A model generated the notes under the pieces. That model was not told the origin of the DNA. It saw only the letters and a program-made list of their open reading frames with translations, and did not search any database. A DNA stretch of 64,000 bases from Nitratireductor soli (GTDB lineage Bacteria > Pseudomonadota > Alphaproteobacteria > Rhizobiales > Rhizobiaceae): assembly GCF_001050155.1 (NCBI RefSeq), contig NZ_LFVY01000004.1:186001-250000 (forward strand), given 5' to 3'. Below, in pieces: positions 1 to 8,868 of this stretch. Position numbers and translations under genes: made by a program. The stretch's first letter is position 1. Each line of letters begins with the position of its first letter.

Positions 1-891
1 ACATCGCTCGGTTTTGGCGCTTCGCAGGCGCTTGCAGGCTTGAACGAGCTCTACGGCGTGCCGAACACGGACACCATGAAGGTGCTGTTGATCCTGGGCA
101 TTACGGGCGTTGCCCTGGTCTCGGTCGTGGCGGGGCTCGATGCCGGCGTGAAGCGCCTGTCGGAGATCAACATGGTGCTGGCGCTGCTCCTGCTCGTCTT
201 CGTCATCAGCTTCGGGCCGACGCTGGCCATCGTCACCGGCTTCTTCTCGAACACCTGGGCTTACGTCAAGGAACTGCCGGAACTGTCGAACTGGGTCGGC
301 CGCGAGGACACCGACTTCATGCACGGCTGGACCACCTTCTATTGGGCCTGGTGGATCTCCTGGTCGCCCTTCGTCGGCATGTTCATCGCCCGCGTCTCCA
401 AGGGCCGCACGGTGCGTGAGTTCATCACCTGCGTGCTGCTCATCCCGACTTTGGTATCGATCCTGTGGATGACGACCTTCGGCGGCACGGCGCTCGAACA
501 GTATCTGGCCGAGGGCTACACCGGCGTGCAGCAGACGGTGGTCGACTATGTGCCGGAATTGTCGTTGTTCGCCATGCTGGCCGATCTTCCCTTGGCCGGC
601 GTGAGTTCGCTGATCGGCATCATCCTGGTGATCGTCTTCTTTGTCACCTCGTCGGATTCCGGCTCACTGGTCATCGATACGATCACGGCCGGCGGGAAGA
701 TCGACGCACCGGTTGCCCAGCGCGTCTTCTGGGCGCTGTTCGAAGGACTGGTGGCAATCGTGCTTCTTCTGGGGGGCGGGCTTGCGGCCCTGCAGGCCGG
801 GGCGATCGCAACGGGCTTCCCCTTCGCCATCCTGCTGGTGGTCATGCTCTATGCCACCTACAAGGCGCTGCTGTCCGAACACCGGGCTTAA
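1..891 (+). CDS. BCCT family betaine/carnitine/choline transporter, C-terminal part
   Basis: The reading frame is open from base 1, so the true start lies upstream; about 296 C-terminal residues are present. The segment WTTFYWAWWISWSPFVG followed by MFIARVSKGRT is the signature of the BCCT family (BetT/BetP/CaiT), the tryptophan-rich helix that lines the substrate site. Several hydrophobic helices follow, and SSDSGS near residue 220 of the fragment is also typical. Members import quaternary amines such as glycine betaine or choline, usually driven by sodium or protons. The substrate cannot be told from this fragment. A strong terminator follows 30 bases after the stop. Confidence 0.93.
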   Translation, partial: TSLGFGASQALAGLNELYGVPNTDTMKVLLILGITGVALVSVVAGLDAGVKRLSEINMVLALLLLVFVISFGPTLAIVTGFFSNTWAYVKELPELSNWVGREDTDFMHGWTTFYWAWWISWSPFVGMFIARVSKGRTVREFITCVLLIPTLVSILWMTTFGGTALEQYLAEGYTGVQQTVVDYVPELSLFAMLADLPLAGVSSLIGIILVIVFFVTSSDSGSLVIDTITAGGKIDAPVAQRVFWALFEGLVAIVLLLGGGLAALQAGAIATGFPFAILLVVMLYATYKALLSEHRA

Positions 892-921
892 CGCGCGGAC
901 CATGCGGTCATTGAACAGGTG

Positions 922-953
922 AAAGGCCCCGGCGCTTGGCGCCGGGGCCTTTT
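922..953 (+). terminator. Rho-independent terminator after the BCCT gene
   Basis: A GC-rich inverted repeat (arm AAGGCCCCGGCGC, short loop, complementary arm) ends in a run of T. It lies between the end of the BCCT gene and the 3' end of the convergent deacetylase gene, and could serve both. Confidence 0.88.
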
Positions 954-963
954 CAATTGCCGC

Positions 964-1992
964 TCAGGTGCCGCCGTCCGCGGAACCCCCGGTCGCCGGA
1001 TTCTCGCCTGAATTCTCGCCTGGGCGCTGCGCCAGGTAGTCGCGATAGCTCACGCATTGCACATCGTCCTTGACGCAGACCTCCCGCGCAAAACGCTCCA
1101 TCGCATTCCAATAGGCGCCGTCATTCATCAAGGTGAAGTGGAAGCCGAGTTGCACGGGCGTCCGCTTGCCGGTGTATTCCTTCTCGAAGCTGGCCAGGAA
1201 AGCGTCGTAGGCGCGCTGCTCGAAGGTGGAGGCCTCGTCCGGCTTTTCCTTGCCGCCGGAATGGCGGACATAGAGATTGTAATCCATCGCGATGATCTGT
1301 TTCTCGCGCGGCCCCTCGGGGATCAGCGGCAGGGAAAAGCGCGTCACGCCGCCCTGCGCCTTCGGCGCGACGGGGCCGCGTGAAACCGTGCTGGCGTCAT
1401 AGACGAAGCCGCGGGCGCGAAGGGCTGTGTAAAGTGCCGGACTGGTCGAAAGATAGGGCGCGCGGAAGCCTTGTATCTCCTTGCGGACGAAATCCTGCCA
1501 GGCTTCCGGCTCGCCCTCGATCCCGTTCAGTGTCCAGACATTGGCAACGATGCTCGCGAACTGATCGAACTCGCTCTCCCAGTCCCCGGCACTCCAGTCC
1601 TTGCCGTCGAAATGGCCGCAGGCGTGGCTGGCGATCTCGTGGCCTTCCGCACGGGCTTTCCACACCTGGCCCAGCCGGCCCGCCACATCCTCGCGCGAAT
1701 AGCCGCTGCCGACATTCGAGCGGCCGGGCCGCATGCCGGGAGCCTGGTATTCCTTGCGCGTTTCCGGCGACAGGAGGTAGACGCAGGACAGGAAGAAGGT
1801 GAAGCGCGCGCCCGTGTTGCGTGCCAACGCCCGGCTGCGTTCCCACTGTTCCAGATGCAGCGCGCCATCGAAGGAGATGATGACATACTGTGGAGTGGTC
1901 GAGGCAGGGCCTGACGATGCCGTGGCATCATTGGCAAAACAAGGGCCCGCGAGCGCCAGTGCCAGCGCCCCGGCGCAGAAAGGTCTCAACAT
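964..1992 (-). CDS. secreted polysaccharide-deacetylase-like protein
   Basis: 342 residues. The start is the ATG at 1992, preceded by GGAAG at normal spacing and opening a signal peptide (MLRPFCAGALALALAGPCFA). The NodB-homology fold (carbohydrate esterase 4) is recognisable: the metal-histidine motif HEIASHACGH at residues 118-127, the RxPY motif GFRAPY near 175-180, and a late GFHFTL histidine motif. The first motif reads SFDGA (residues 40-44) where active enzymes have TFDDG, so one of the paired aspartates is a glycine. It probably acts in the periplasm on an N-acetylated glycan, or is a catalytically altered relative. It is transcribed toward the BCCT gene and shares its terminator region. 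Confidence 0.82.
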   Translation of the reverse strand: MLRPFCAGALALALAGPCFANDATASSGPASTTPQYVIISFDGALHLEQWERSRALARNTGARFTFFLSCVYLLSPETRKEYQAPGMRPGRSNVGSGYSREDVAGRLGQVWKARAEGHEIASHACGHFDGKDWSAGDWESEFDQFASIVANVWTLNGIEGEPEAWQDFVRKEIQGFRAPYLSTSPALYTALRARGFVYDASTVSRGPVAPKAQGGVTRFSLPLIPEGPREKQIIAMDYNLYVRHSGGKEKPDEASTFEQRAYDAFLASFEKEYTGKRTPVQLGFHFTLMNDGAYWNAMERFAREVCVKDDVQCVSYRDYLAQRPGENSGENPATGGSADGGT

Positions 1993-2217
1993 GAAAATGG
2001 CTTCCAGAAAGTGCTGATTGTTCCGATCGTGACCTATCGCGAGAATATGGCCGAGTTTGGAACGCATGCCGCCCTCGCGGAAACCGGCCCTCAAAAGGCC
2101 TGAAATGGACAGAAAACCTGCGAAATGTCCGCGCCCCCTTCCATGGCGGCGAATTTCGTCTAAAAAGCCGGGCAATGAGGTCATTGCGGGGCATGCCCCG
2201 CCAGAAACGGTTCGCAC

Positions 2218-2883
2218 ATGTCCGACGACAGTTTCATCCGCGAAGTCAATGAAGAGATCCGCCAGGATCAGCTCAAATCCATCTGGCGCCGATTTGGCCC
2301 TGTCGCCATAGGCGCCGCGGTGGTGTTCATCCTGGCGACCGCCGCTTATGTCGGCTACGAGCGCTGGACCGCATCGCGCGCCAATGCATCGGGCGATGCC
2401 TTCTCCCAGGCGCTCGACCTGGCGCGCAAGGGCGAGAATGACGAGGCGCTTGCCGCCTTCAAGGATCTGGAAACCACAGGCTACGGTTCCTATCCGCTGC
2501 TGGCGCGCATGCGTGCGGCCACGGTGCTTGCGGCAGATGGCGATCCGGACGCCGCCGTCGCCGCCTTCGATGCGATCGCCAATGACAAGTCGATCACCGA
2601 TGTCATCGCCGATACCGCCAGGCTGCGGGCCGGCCTTCTCCTGGTCGATCACGGCTCCTATGCGGATGTCGCAGCGCGCGTCGAGCTCCTGACCGCCGAC
2701 GGCAACGCGCTGCGCCACACGGCGCGCGAGGCGCTGGGTCTGGCCGCCTGGAAGGAGGGCAAGCGCGAAGACGCCCTGCAATTGTTCCAGCAGATTTCCG
2801 GCGATGCGGCCGCCCCGGGCAACACGCGCCAGCGCGCCGAGCTGATGTCGGAATTGATCGCCGGATCGAGCCCGGCCGAATAA
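2218..2883 (+). CDS. membrane-anchored tetratricopeptide-repeat protein (YfgM-like), upstream of der
   Basis: 221 residues. A short charged N-terminus is followed by one transmembrane helix at about residues 27-46 and then an alanine-rich helical region with TPR-like periodicity (for example [31 protein letters not shown]). This matches the family annotated as tetratricopeptide repeat-like (TPR_21), related to E. coli YfgM, a periplasmic partner of SecYEG. It sits 22 bases before der, an arrangement conserved in many proteobacteria, so co-transcription is likely. The helical part should face the periplasm. Its exact partner here is not known. Confidence 0.85.
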   Translation: MSDDSFIREVNEEIRQDQLKSIWRRFGPVAIGAAVVFILATAAYVGYERWTASRANASGDAFSQALDLARKGENDEALAAFKDLETTGYGSYPLLARMRAATVLAADGDPDAAVAAFDAIANDKSITDVIADTARLRAGLLLVDHGSYADVAARVELLTADGNALRHTAREALGLAAWKEGKREDALQLFQQISGDAAAPGNTRQRAELMSELIAGSSPAE

Positions 2884-2905
2884 TGGCCGGAGCCGGGGTG
2901 ACCCC

Positions 2906-4333
2906 ATGACATTCAAACTCGCGATCATCGGCCGGCCCAATGTCGGCAAGTCGACGCTGTTCAACCGGCTTGCCGGCCGCCGCATGGCCATCGTCGACGA
3001 CACGCCCGGCGTTACGCGTGACCGTCGCTCGCATCCCGCGCGCCTGCAGGATCTGCGTTTCGAGGTGATCGACACGGCGGGGCTCGAAAGCGCCGCCGCA
3101 CCGACCCTCGAGGGGCGCATGCGCGTCCAGACGGAACTGGCCATCGACGAGGCCGACATCGTGGTCTTCATGATCGACGCGCGCGCCGGCATCATGCCCG
3201 ACGATTCGACCTTCGCCGAGCTCCTGCGGCGCAAGGGCAAGCCGATCGTCCTCGTTGCCAACAAGATCGACGTCAACGCGGCCGCCTCCGGCGTTCTGGA
3301 CTCCTGGGAGCTTGGTCTTGGCGAGCCCGTCGCCGTGTCCGCCGAGCATGGCCTTGGCATGTCCGATCTGCGCGACGCCATCGTCGCCGGCCTCGGCGAA
3401 GACGTGGCGCTGGCCGAGGATATCGAACCCATCGCCCTGCCGGGCGAGGAAATCTCCGTCGGCGAGGACATCGATCCGGATGCCGAGGAGGTTCCCTACG
3501 ATTCCGGCAAGCCGCTGCGCATTGCCGTTGTCGGCCGGCCGAACGTCGGCAAGTCGACGCTGATCAACGCGCTGATCGGCCAGGACCGTATGCTGACCGG
3601 TCCGGAAGCCGGCATCACGCGCGATTCCATTTCCGTCGATTGGCTGTGGCGCGAACGCAAGATCAAGCTGTTCGACACGGCCGGCATGCGCCGCAAGGCC
3701 CGCGTGCAGGAAAAGCTCGAAAAACTGTCCGTTGCCGATGGCCTGCGGGCGATCCGCTTCGCCGAGGTGGTGATCGTCGTCTTCGACGCCACCATCCCCT
3801 TCGAGAAACAGGACCTGCAGATCGCCGACCTGGTGATTCGCGAAGGCCGCGCGCCGGTACTCGCTTTCAACAAATGGGACCTCATCGAGGACCGCCAGGA
3901 GATGCTGGCCGAGCTGCGCGAGAAGACCGAGCGGCTGTTGCCGCAAGTGCGCGGCCTGCAGGCCGTGCCGATCTCTGGTGAAACCGGCCGCGGGCTCGAC
4001 AAGCTGATGGAAGCCGTCGAGCGCACGCACCGCACCTGGAACAGCCGCGTTTCGACCGGCCGCCTGAACCGCTGGCTGGAGGCGGCGACTGCCCAGCATC
4101 CGCCGCCGGCGGTTGCCGGCCGGCGCCTGAAGGTGAAGTACATCACGCAGGTCAAGGCCCGCCCGCCGGGCTTCGTCGTGTCCTGTTCGCGGCCGGATGC
4201 GATGCCGCAATCCTATGTGCGCTATCTGGTGAACGGTTTGCGCGAGACGTTCGGCCTGTCCGGCGTACCGATCCGCATCGCCCTGCGGGCCTCCGAAAAC
4301 CCCTATGCCGGGCGAGCGAAGAAACGCGGCTGA
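2906..4333 (+). CDS. der: ribosome biogenesis GTPase Der (EngA)
   Basis: 475 residues, the normal length. Two tandem GTPase domains are visible: the first P-loop GRPNVGKST at residues 9-17 with DTAG and NKID motifs, and the second GRPNVGKST at about residues 210-218 with DTAGM and NKWD. The C-terminal KH-like domain contains [15 protein letters not shown]. Der is an essential GTPase needed for maturation of the 50S ribosomal subunit. An acidic linker joins the two G domains. It follows the TPR membrane gene closely and probably forms an operon with it. Confidence 0.97.
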   Translation: MTFKLAIIGRPNVGKSTLFNRLAGRRMAIVDDTPGVTRDRRSHPARLQDLRFEVIDTAGLESAAAPTLEGRMRVQTELAIDEADIVVFMIDARAGIMPDDSTFAELLRRKGKPIVLVANKIDVNAAASGVLDSWELGLGEPVAVSAEHGLGMSDLRDAIVAGLGEDVALAEDIEPIALPGEEISVGEDIDPDAEEVPYDSGKPLRIAVVGRPNVGKSTLINALIGQDRMLTGPEAGITRDSISVDWLWRERKIKLFDTAGMRRKARVQEKLEKLSVADGLRAIRFAEVVIVVFDATIPFEKQDLQIADLVIREGRAPVLAFNKWDLIEDRQEMLAELREKTERLLPQVRGLQAVPISGETGRGLDKLMEAVERTHRTWNSRVSTGRLNRWLEAATAQHPPPAVAGRRLKVKYITQVKARPPGFVVSCSRPDAMPQSYVRYLVNGLRETFGLSGVPIRIALRASENPYAGRAKKRG

Positions 4334-4447
4334 ACGCGTTTTTCGCCAATGCTGCCTTTCGCCGAACGGGAGCGCTCCGAGCGCATTCCTTCCTTGCCGT
4401 TAACCAGCGGTCAAGGTTAACCAAATATAGTCATCGCAACTGGGGTC

Positions 4448-4579
4448 TAGTGCAACGCTTCAGTTGAAATGAAGGCTTCGCATCCATTTCAACTGAAGCA
4501 AAATTGCCCTAGAATCAATAACTTAGTGGCCTGTTTGCCCCAGTCCAGACCTATCGGTTTGGCTGGGGCAGGACACTAG
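4448..4579 (+). repeat. dispersed repeat family B, copy 1 (full length)
   Basis: About 132 bases made of two hairpins. The first has arms GCTTCAGTTGAAATG and CATTTCAACTGAAGC; the second has arms ending CCAGTCCAGACC and GGTTTGGCTGGG. Nearly the same sequence occurs at 31835-31967, and its second half at 55787-55851. It fills most of the gap between der and the next gene and ends just before that gene's start, so it may lie in its leader. Confidence 0.85.
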
Positions 4580-4584
4580 TTGCG

Positions 4585-5784
4585 TTGCGGAGAGTGCGGG
4601 TGCGTCGTCGGAATGGAAGAGCGTCGCGTGCGGCGAAGGGTGATCATCGTTCTGTTCTGGCGCCGGCGCTCGTCGCGCTGGGTTTGTGGATCGGTTTTCC
4701 CGGCATTGTCGCGCATCAGGACATGGCAAGCTTCATTTCCGGCGATGAGCGCGCCGGTCAGCGTTGGTCGAATTTCGTCGAGCGGTCCGTCGCAGGTTCC
4801 GTACACAGGGCGGAAATGCCGTTCCTCGATTCGGGGCTGACCACCGGCAGCATTTCCGGTTCCGGCGTCCGCGCGCCCGGTATTGGCGCCGTCGCCTTGC
4901 GCAGCGAGAAACGTCTCGCGCCGGCGACACCCGATGAAGAGCGCATCAATCGGGCCGAAAAGAGCGGCCGCCTCGTCGAGGTGGCGCCGATGCTTCCGCC
5001 CAAGCTGTTCAATGCCGGCTCCATCTTCGAACAGCACAGCTCGCTTTTGCGGCAGAAGCCTTCCGACGGACCCTTGATGGCTTTCGTCAAGCCGGACATC
5101 AAGGGCAAGGAAGTCAGCATCGCTTCCGCCTTCTACATGAAGCAGGAAAGAAGGAGCCGCAGCGGCCTGCCGACGGCGATCGCCGAGTTGGTCAACAATG
5201 ACCGCCCCGACATTCTCGCCACCGCCTATGCGCCGCCGGAGCCGGATTACGCCAAGGCGTCGCCCTTCGCCAGCATCCTGCGCGACGAGCAGCCGGATGC
5301 CGGCCGTTTCATTCCGCCGGTTGGCGCGAAGGACCATCCCTGGGCCGGGCAGGCGCTGCCCGCCAGCGTTTTTTCCAAGAGCGAGCAGCAGTGTCTTTCC
5401 GCCGGCATCTATTTCGAGGCGCGCGGCGAAACCGTGAAAGGGCAGGCTGCCGTCGCCCAGGTCATCCTCAACCGCGTGCGCAACCCGACCTATCCGAACT
5501 CCATCTGCGGCGTCGTCTACCAGAATGAAAAATGGCGCAATCGCTGCCAGTTTTCGTTTGCCTGTGACGGCATTCGCGACCGCGTGCAAAGCCCGGCCCA
5601 TTTCAAGATGGCGCAGGATGTCGCCATGGCGACCACGGCGGGCAAGATATGGCTGCCCGAAGTCGGCTCTGCCACGCACTACCATGCCACTTACGTGCAC
5701 CCGCGCTGGGCGAACGCGATGGAGCGCGTCAAGAAGATCGGCCAGCACATCTTCTACCGCACCTATGGCGGCGGCTGGAACTGA
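4585..5784 (+). CDS. SleB-type cell wall hydrolase
   Basis: About 399 residues from a TTG at 4585. The exact start is uncertain because GTG codons follow and no clear ribosome site is seen. The N-terminus is arginine-rich and then hydrophobic (APALVALGLWIGFPGIVA), a signal anchor. A long low-complexity middle leads to a C-terminal Hydrolase_2 (SleB) domain from about residue 269, with IYFEARGE (predicted catalytic Glu), QVILNRV and CQFSFACDG. The domain cleaves peptidoglycan glycan strands. In Hyphomicrobiales such proteins are vegetative, not linked to spores. The repeat just upstream makes its promoter hard to place. Confidence 0.88.
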   Translation: MRRVRVRRRNGRASRAAKGDHRSVLAPALVALGLWIGFPGIVAHQDMASFISGDERAGQRWSNFVERSVAGSVHRAEMPFLDSGLTTGSISGSGVRAPGIGAVALRSEKRLAPATPDEERINRAEKSGRLVEVAPMLPPKLFNAGSIFEQHSSLLRQKPSDGPLMAFVKPDIKGKEVSIASAFYMKQERRSRSGLPTAIAELVNNDRPDILATAYAPPEPDYAKASPFASILRDEQPDAGRFIPPVGAKDHPWAGQALPASVFSKSEQQCLSAGIYFEARGETVKGQAAVAQVILNRVRNPTYPNSICGVVYQNEKWRNRCQFSFACDGIRDRVQSPAHFKMAQDVAMATTAGKIWLPEVGSATHYHATYVHPRWANAMERVKKIGQHIFYRTYGGGWN

Positions 5785-5957
5785 CGCCCTGAACGGACTA
5801 TTGACGGGAAACGCCGCTGCCGGCGGGTGAAATCCGCCGGACTTCTGCGGCGATTCCCGCCCACATGGCCGCTTGATGCGGCGCGCGCTTTGTCGCACTT
5901 GTGTAATATTTTGATTTTATTGGATTTCTAGCCTTTGTGAATGGCCTCAACAGCGGC

Positions 5958-5986
5958 TTGACTGGGGCGAGGGCGCTCACTATGTT
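5958..5986 (+). promoter_or_regulatory. predicted sigma70-type promoter of the F0 ATP synthase operon
   Basis: TTGACT at 5958-5963 and TATGTT at 5981-5986 are separated by 17 bases, close to the consensus housekeeping promoter. It lies 57 bases upstream of the GTG start of atpI, in a gap of about 260 bases with no other gene. Confidence 0.65.
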
Positions 5987-6042
5987 GCGCGCGACTTTCA
6001 AGCGGAGAGCTGCTGACCAGCAAACCCGGTACGGAGATTGCG

Positions 6043-6396
6043 GTGGCCAATCAGGATCGACCGGACGATTTGGAACGTCGGAGGCGCGATCTGGAGAAGG
6101 CTCTCGCGTCGAAGATGCCGGAGAAGCCGGATGGCGGTGCGGGGAAGACACAGGGTGGCATGGCGGGTTTCGGCAACGCGCTGAAACTGTCCAGTGAGTT
6201 CATTGCCGGCATCGGTGTCGGTGTCGGGCTTGGCTGGTTCATCGATCGGATGGCCGGGACATCTCCCTGGGGCTTGATCATTTTCCTGCTTCTCGGTTTT
6301 GGGGCGGGCGTTCTCAATGTCCTTCGCTCCGTGGGACAGGTTGCGGAATTCGGGGCCAAGACGCCGAAAGACGGCAAGGGTTCTGAGAAGAAATAG
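6043..6396 (+). CDS. atpI: ATP synthase protein I
   Basis: 117 residues from a GTG at 6043 preceded by ACGGAG at 6031-6036. A charged N-terminus with basic and acidic residues is followed by two hydrophobic helices (LSSEFIAGIGVGVGLGWF and LIIFLLLGFGAGVLNVL), the AtpI/AtpZ-type two-helix layout, and a lysine-rich tail. AtpI assists assembly of the c-ring and is the first gene of F0 operons. It is followed 38 bases later by atpB. Confidence 0.92.
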   Translation: MANQDRPDDLERRRRDLEKALASKMPEKPDGGAGKTQGGMAGFGNALKLSSEFIAGIGVGVGLGWFIDRMAGTSPWGLIIFLLLGFGAGVLNVLRSVGQVAEFGAKTPKDGKGSEKK

Positions 6397-6434
6397 TCGG
6401 CGCATAGGCGCCAGCCAGAAACGAGGGGGTCCAG

Positions 6435-7184
6435 GTGGCCAACGATCCGATCCATCAATTCCAGATTTCCAAATGGATTCCGATCGAGATCGGCGGACTG
6501 GATTTCTCGTTCACCAATTCTTCCGCCTTCATGGTTGCAACGGTCGCCGCCGCCGGTGCATTCCTGTTCCTGACCACGTCGAGCCGCGGCCTGGTGCCGG
6601 GCCGCCTGCAGTCGATCTCGGAAATGGCCTATGAGTTCATCGCCTCCATGCTGCGCGATGCTGCGGGATCCCAAGGGATGCGGTTCTTCCCCTTCGTGTT
6701 TTCCCTCTTCATGTTCGTTCTGGTGGCCAATCTGCTTGGCCTGTTCCCCTATTTCTTCACGGTGACCAGTCACATCATCGTCACCTTCGCGCTGGCGCTT
6801 CTGGTGATCGGCACGGTCATTGTCTACGGCTTCTGGAAGCACGGGCTTGGTTTCCTGAAGCTGTTCGTGCCCGAAGGGGTGCCCGTCGTTCTGATGCCGC
6901 TGGTCATCCTGATCGAGATCGTCTCGTTCCTGTCGCGTCCCATCAGCCTGTCGGTGCGTCTGTTCGCCAACATGCTGGCTGGGCACATCACGCTGAAGGT
7001 CTTCGCCGGCTTTGTCACCTCGCTGAGCGCGCTCGGCGCGGTCGGCGTCGCCGGCGCCGTGCTGCCGCTCATCATGACGGTGGCGATCACCGGCCTCGAG
7101 TTCCTCGTGGCTTTCCTGCAGGCCTATGTCTTTGCGGTGCTGACATGCATGTACCTCAACGACGCCCTGCACCCGAGCCACTGA
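6435..7184 (+). CDS. atpB: ATP synthase F0 subunit a
   Basis: 249 residues from a GTG start at 6435, with a GAGGGGG ribosome site. It is a polytopic membrane protein; the helix containing [14 protein letters not shown] carries the essential arginine (R175 here, equivalent to E. coli R210) that faces the c-ring and releases protons. The C-terminal helix [15 protein letters not shown] is also typical. It forms the proton half-channels of the F0 motor. It is followed by atpE after about 120 bases. Confidence 0.97.
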   Translation: MANDPIHQFQISKWIPIEIGGLDFSFTNSSAFMVATVAAAGAFLFLTTSSRGLVPGRLQSISEMAYEFIASMLRDAAGSQGMRFFPFVFSLFMFVLVANLLGLFPYFFTVTSHIIVTFALALLVIGTVIVYGFWKHGLGFLKLFVPEGVPVVLMPLVILIEIVSFLSRPISLSVRLFANMLAGHITLKVFAGFVTSLSALGAVGVAGAVLPLIMTVAITGLEFLVAFLQAYVFAVLTCMYLNDALHPSH

Positions 7185-7307
7185 CGGATGGTGTGAGAGG
7201 CGAGGGATACATCGACGCTGCTCGACGCAGGAATAATCTGAGTTCACCGGCGGTTACCGTCAAGTCTGAAGAAAACGCTTAAATACGCGATCACAAGGAG
7301 TCATAAA

Positions 7308-7532
7308 ATGGAAGTAGAAGCAGCAAAGGCCATTGGCGCGGGCATCGCCTGCCTGGGCATGGGCGGCGCCGGCATTGGTCTCGGCCACATTTTCGGCAAC
7401 TATCTGGCGGGCGCTCTGCGCAATCCGTCGGCTGCCGACGGCCAGTTCGGCCGCCTGATTTTCGGCTTTGCCGTGACCGAGGCGCTCGGCATCTTCTCGC
7501 TGCTCGTCGCACTGCTCCTCCTCTTCACCTAG
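7308..7532 (+). CDS. atpE: ATP synthase F0 subunit c
   Basis: 74 residues, the usual size. Two hydrophobic helices are joined by the polar loop ALRNPSA. The second helix carries the proton-binding carboxylate E58 in FAVTEALG. The first helix has the glycine pattern [15 protein letters not shown] used for tight packing in the ring. A ribosome site AAGGAG precedes the ATG. Its stop codon overlaps the start of a repeat (family D) that separates it from atpF'. Confidence 0.97.
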   Translation: MEVEAAKAIGAGIACLGMGGAGIGLGHIFGNYLAGALRNPSAADGQFGRLIFGFAVTEALGIFSLLVALLLLFT

Positions 7533-7645
7533 TGGTCTGACCGAAACAGATGGTCCCGTCTGTTTCGAAAAGTCAGCCCACAAGCTGTCGATGCGGTGGG
7601 GCGATTTTTCCTAACAGATGGGTATCATCTGTTAGGATCGCACCG
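7530..7645 (+). repeat. composite of dispersed repeat families D and C inside the atp operon
   Basis: Family D (about 7530-7588) is a hairpin built on CGAAACAGATGG/CGTCTGTTTCG followed by AAGTCAGCCCACAAGC; its inverse occurs at 56668-56735. Family C (about 7594-7645) is a hairpin CCTAACAGATGGGTATCATCTGTTAGG preceded by GGTGGGGCGATTT; its inverse occurs at 55733-55786. The composite begins at the atpE stop codon and fills the gap before atpF'. Confidence 0.82.
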
Positions 7646-7711
7646 CCAAGCGCGTCAGCGTGTGGGGTCGGCCGCGCAAAGGCGGCCGGCCGGTTTTCAA
7701 AGAGGTAGACT

Positions 7712-8293
7712 ATGTTTGTGGCATCGGCATTCGCAGCCTCGGCGCAGGACGCCGCGGAGGCGACCCATTCGGAGACCGGCGTCGCGTCGGAAGGGGCGCA
7801 CGCGCCCAATTTTCCGCCGTTCGATTCGTCGACGTTTCCCTCGCAGCTTTTGTGGCTGGCGATCACTTTCGGGCTGTTCTACCTGTTCTTGAAACGCGTC
7901 GTGCTGCCCCGCATCGGCGGCATTCTGGAGGTGCGGCGCGACCGCATCGCCCAGGATCTCGACCAGGCAGCACGTATGAAGGAAGAAGCGGACGAGGCTG
8001 TTGCTGCCTATGAGCAGGAGCTTGCCGAAGCCCGCAAGAAGGCCAATGTCATCGGCCAGGATGCGCGCGATGCCGCCAAGGCGCAAGCCGATGTCGAACG
8101 GCAAAGCGTCGAGAACGAGCTTGATGCCAAGCTCGGCGAGGCGGAGAAGCGCATCATGGCGATCAAGGACGCCGCCATGAAGGACGTCGGTGCGATCGCC
8201 GAGGAAACCGCGGCATCCATCGTCCAGGAACTGGTTGGCGGACGTCTCGACAAGACCGCCGCGGCAGCAGCCGTCAAGGCCGTGAAGCAGTAG
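7712..8293 (+). CDS. atpF': ATP synthase F0 subunit b'
   Basis: 193 residues. An extended N-terminus (to about residue 40) rich in Ala, Glu and His is followed by one membrane helix ([15 protein letters not shown]) and a long charged helical stalk with coiled-coil character to the C-terminus. The longer N-terminus distinguishes b' from b. In alphaproteobacteria b and b' form the heterodimeric peripheral stalk. A GAGG ribosome site precedes the ATG, and atpF follows after 11 bases. Confidence 0.94.
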   Translation: MFVASAFAASAQDAAEATHSETGVASEGAHAPNFPPFDSSTFPSQLLWLAITFGLFYLFLKRVVLPRIGGILEVRRDRIAQDLDQAARMKEEADEAVAAYEQELAEARKKANVIGQDARDAAKAQADVERQSVENELDAKLGEAEKRIMAIKDAAMKDVGAIAEETAASIVQELVGGRLDKTAAAAAVKAVKQ

Positions 8294-8304
8294 GAGAGAA
8301 CCTC

Positions 8305-8784
8305 ATGGATGCGACATTCTGGGCTTTCGTCTCCCTCATCATCTTCCTCGCCGTTCTGGCCTATTACAAAGTGCCGGCGCTGATCGGCGGATCGCTCGAC
8401 ACACGCGCCGCCCGCATCCGCAACGAGCTGGACGAAGCGCGCAAACTGCGCGAGGACGCCCAGCAATTGCTGGCCGAGTATCAGCGCAAGCGCCAGGAAG
8501 CCGAACGTGAGGCGCAGGACATCGTTGGCGCCGCCAAGCACGAGGCCGAGCTGATCGTCAAGGAAGCCAAGGAAAAGACGGACGAATACGTCGCGCGCCG
8601 CACCGTTCTGGCCGAGCAGAAGATCGCCCGCGCCGAGCAGGAGGCGGTCAACGAGGTGCGTGCGAGCGCCGTCGATCTGGCCGTAGAGGCGGCACGCAGC
8701 GTGCTGTCGGACAAGGTTGATGCGAAGACCGGCGGCGACCTCTTCAAGGCTTCGCTGCAGGATATCAAGGCGAAGCTGAACTGA
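8305..8784 (+). CDS. atpF: ATP synthase F0 subunit b
   Basis: 159 residues. An N-terminal membrane helix (TFWAFVSLIIFLAVLAYY) is followed by a charged helical stalk (for example EARKLREDAQQLLAEYQRKR). It pairs with b' to hold the F1 catalytic head, whose genes are not in this window. It is the last gene of the F0 operon and is followed by a strong terminator. Confidence 0.96.
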   Translation: MDATFWAFVSLIIFLAVLAYYKVPALIGGSLDTRAARIRNELDEARKLREDAQQLLAEYQRKRQEAEREAQDIVGAAKHEAELIVKEAKEKTDEYVARRTVLAEQKIARAEQEAVNEVRASAVDLAVEAARSVLSDKVDAKTGGDLFKASLQDIKAKLN

Positions 8785-8809
8785 TCTTTCGGCATCTTGC
8801 CGTTGATTG

Positions 8810-8841
8810 AAAATGCCGCCGGTCTCCCGGCGGCATTTTTT
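8810..8841 (+). terminator. Rho-independent terminator after the F0 operon
   Basis: A long GC-rich hairpin (AAATGCCGCCGG, short loop, CCGGCGGCATTT) ends in a run of T. It also lies at the 3' end of the convergent TetR gene, and its A/T-flanked symmetry could stop transcription from both sides. Confidence 0.9.
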
Positions 8842-8868
8842 GTTTGCAAGACCCGTTTGTGAACAGCG

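Noticed and set aside
1993-3471. Very long minus-strand reading frame continuing upstream of the deacetylase (835 residues in total)
   Set aside because: It runs antisense through the TPR gene and der, lacks domains in that part, and the deacetylase has its own signal peptide and ribosome site at 1992. It is a GC-rich antisense shadow.
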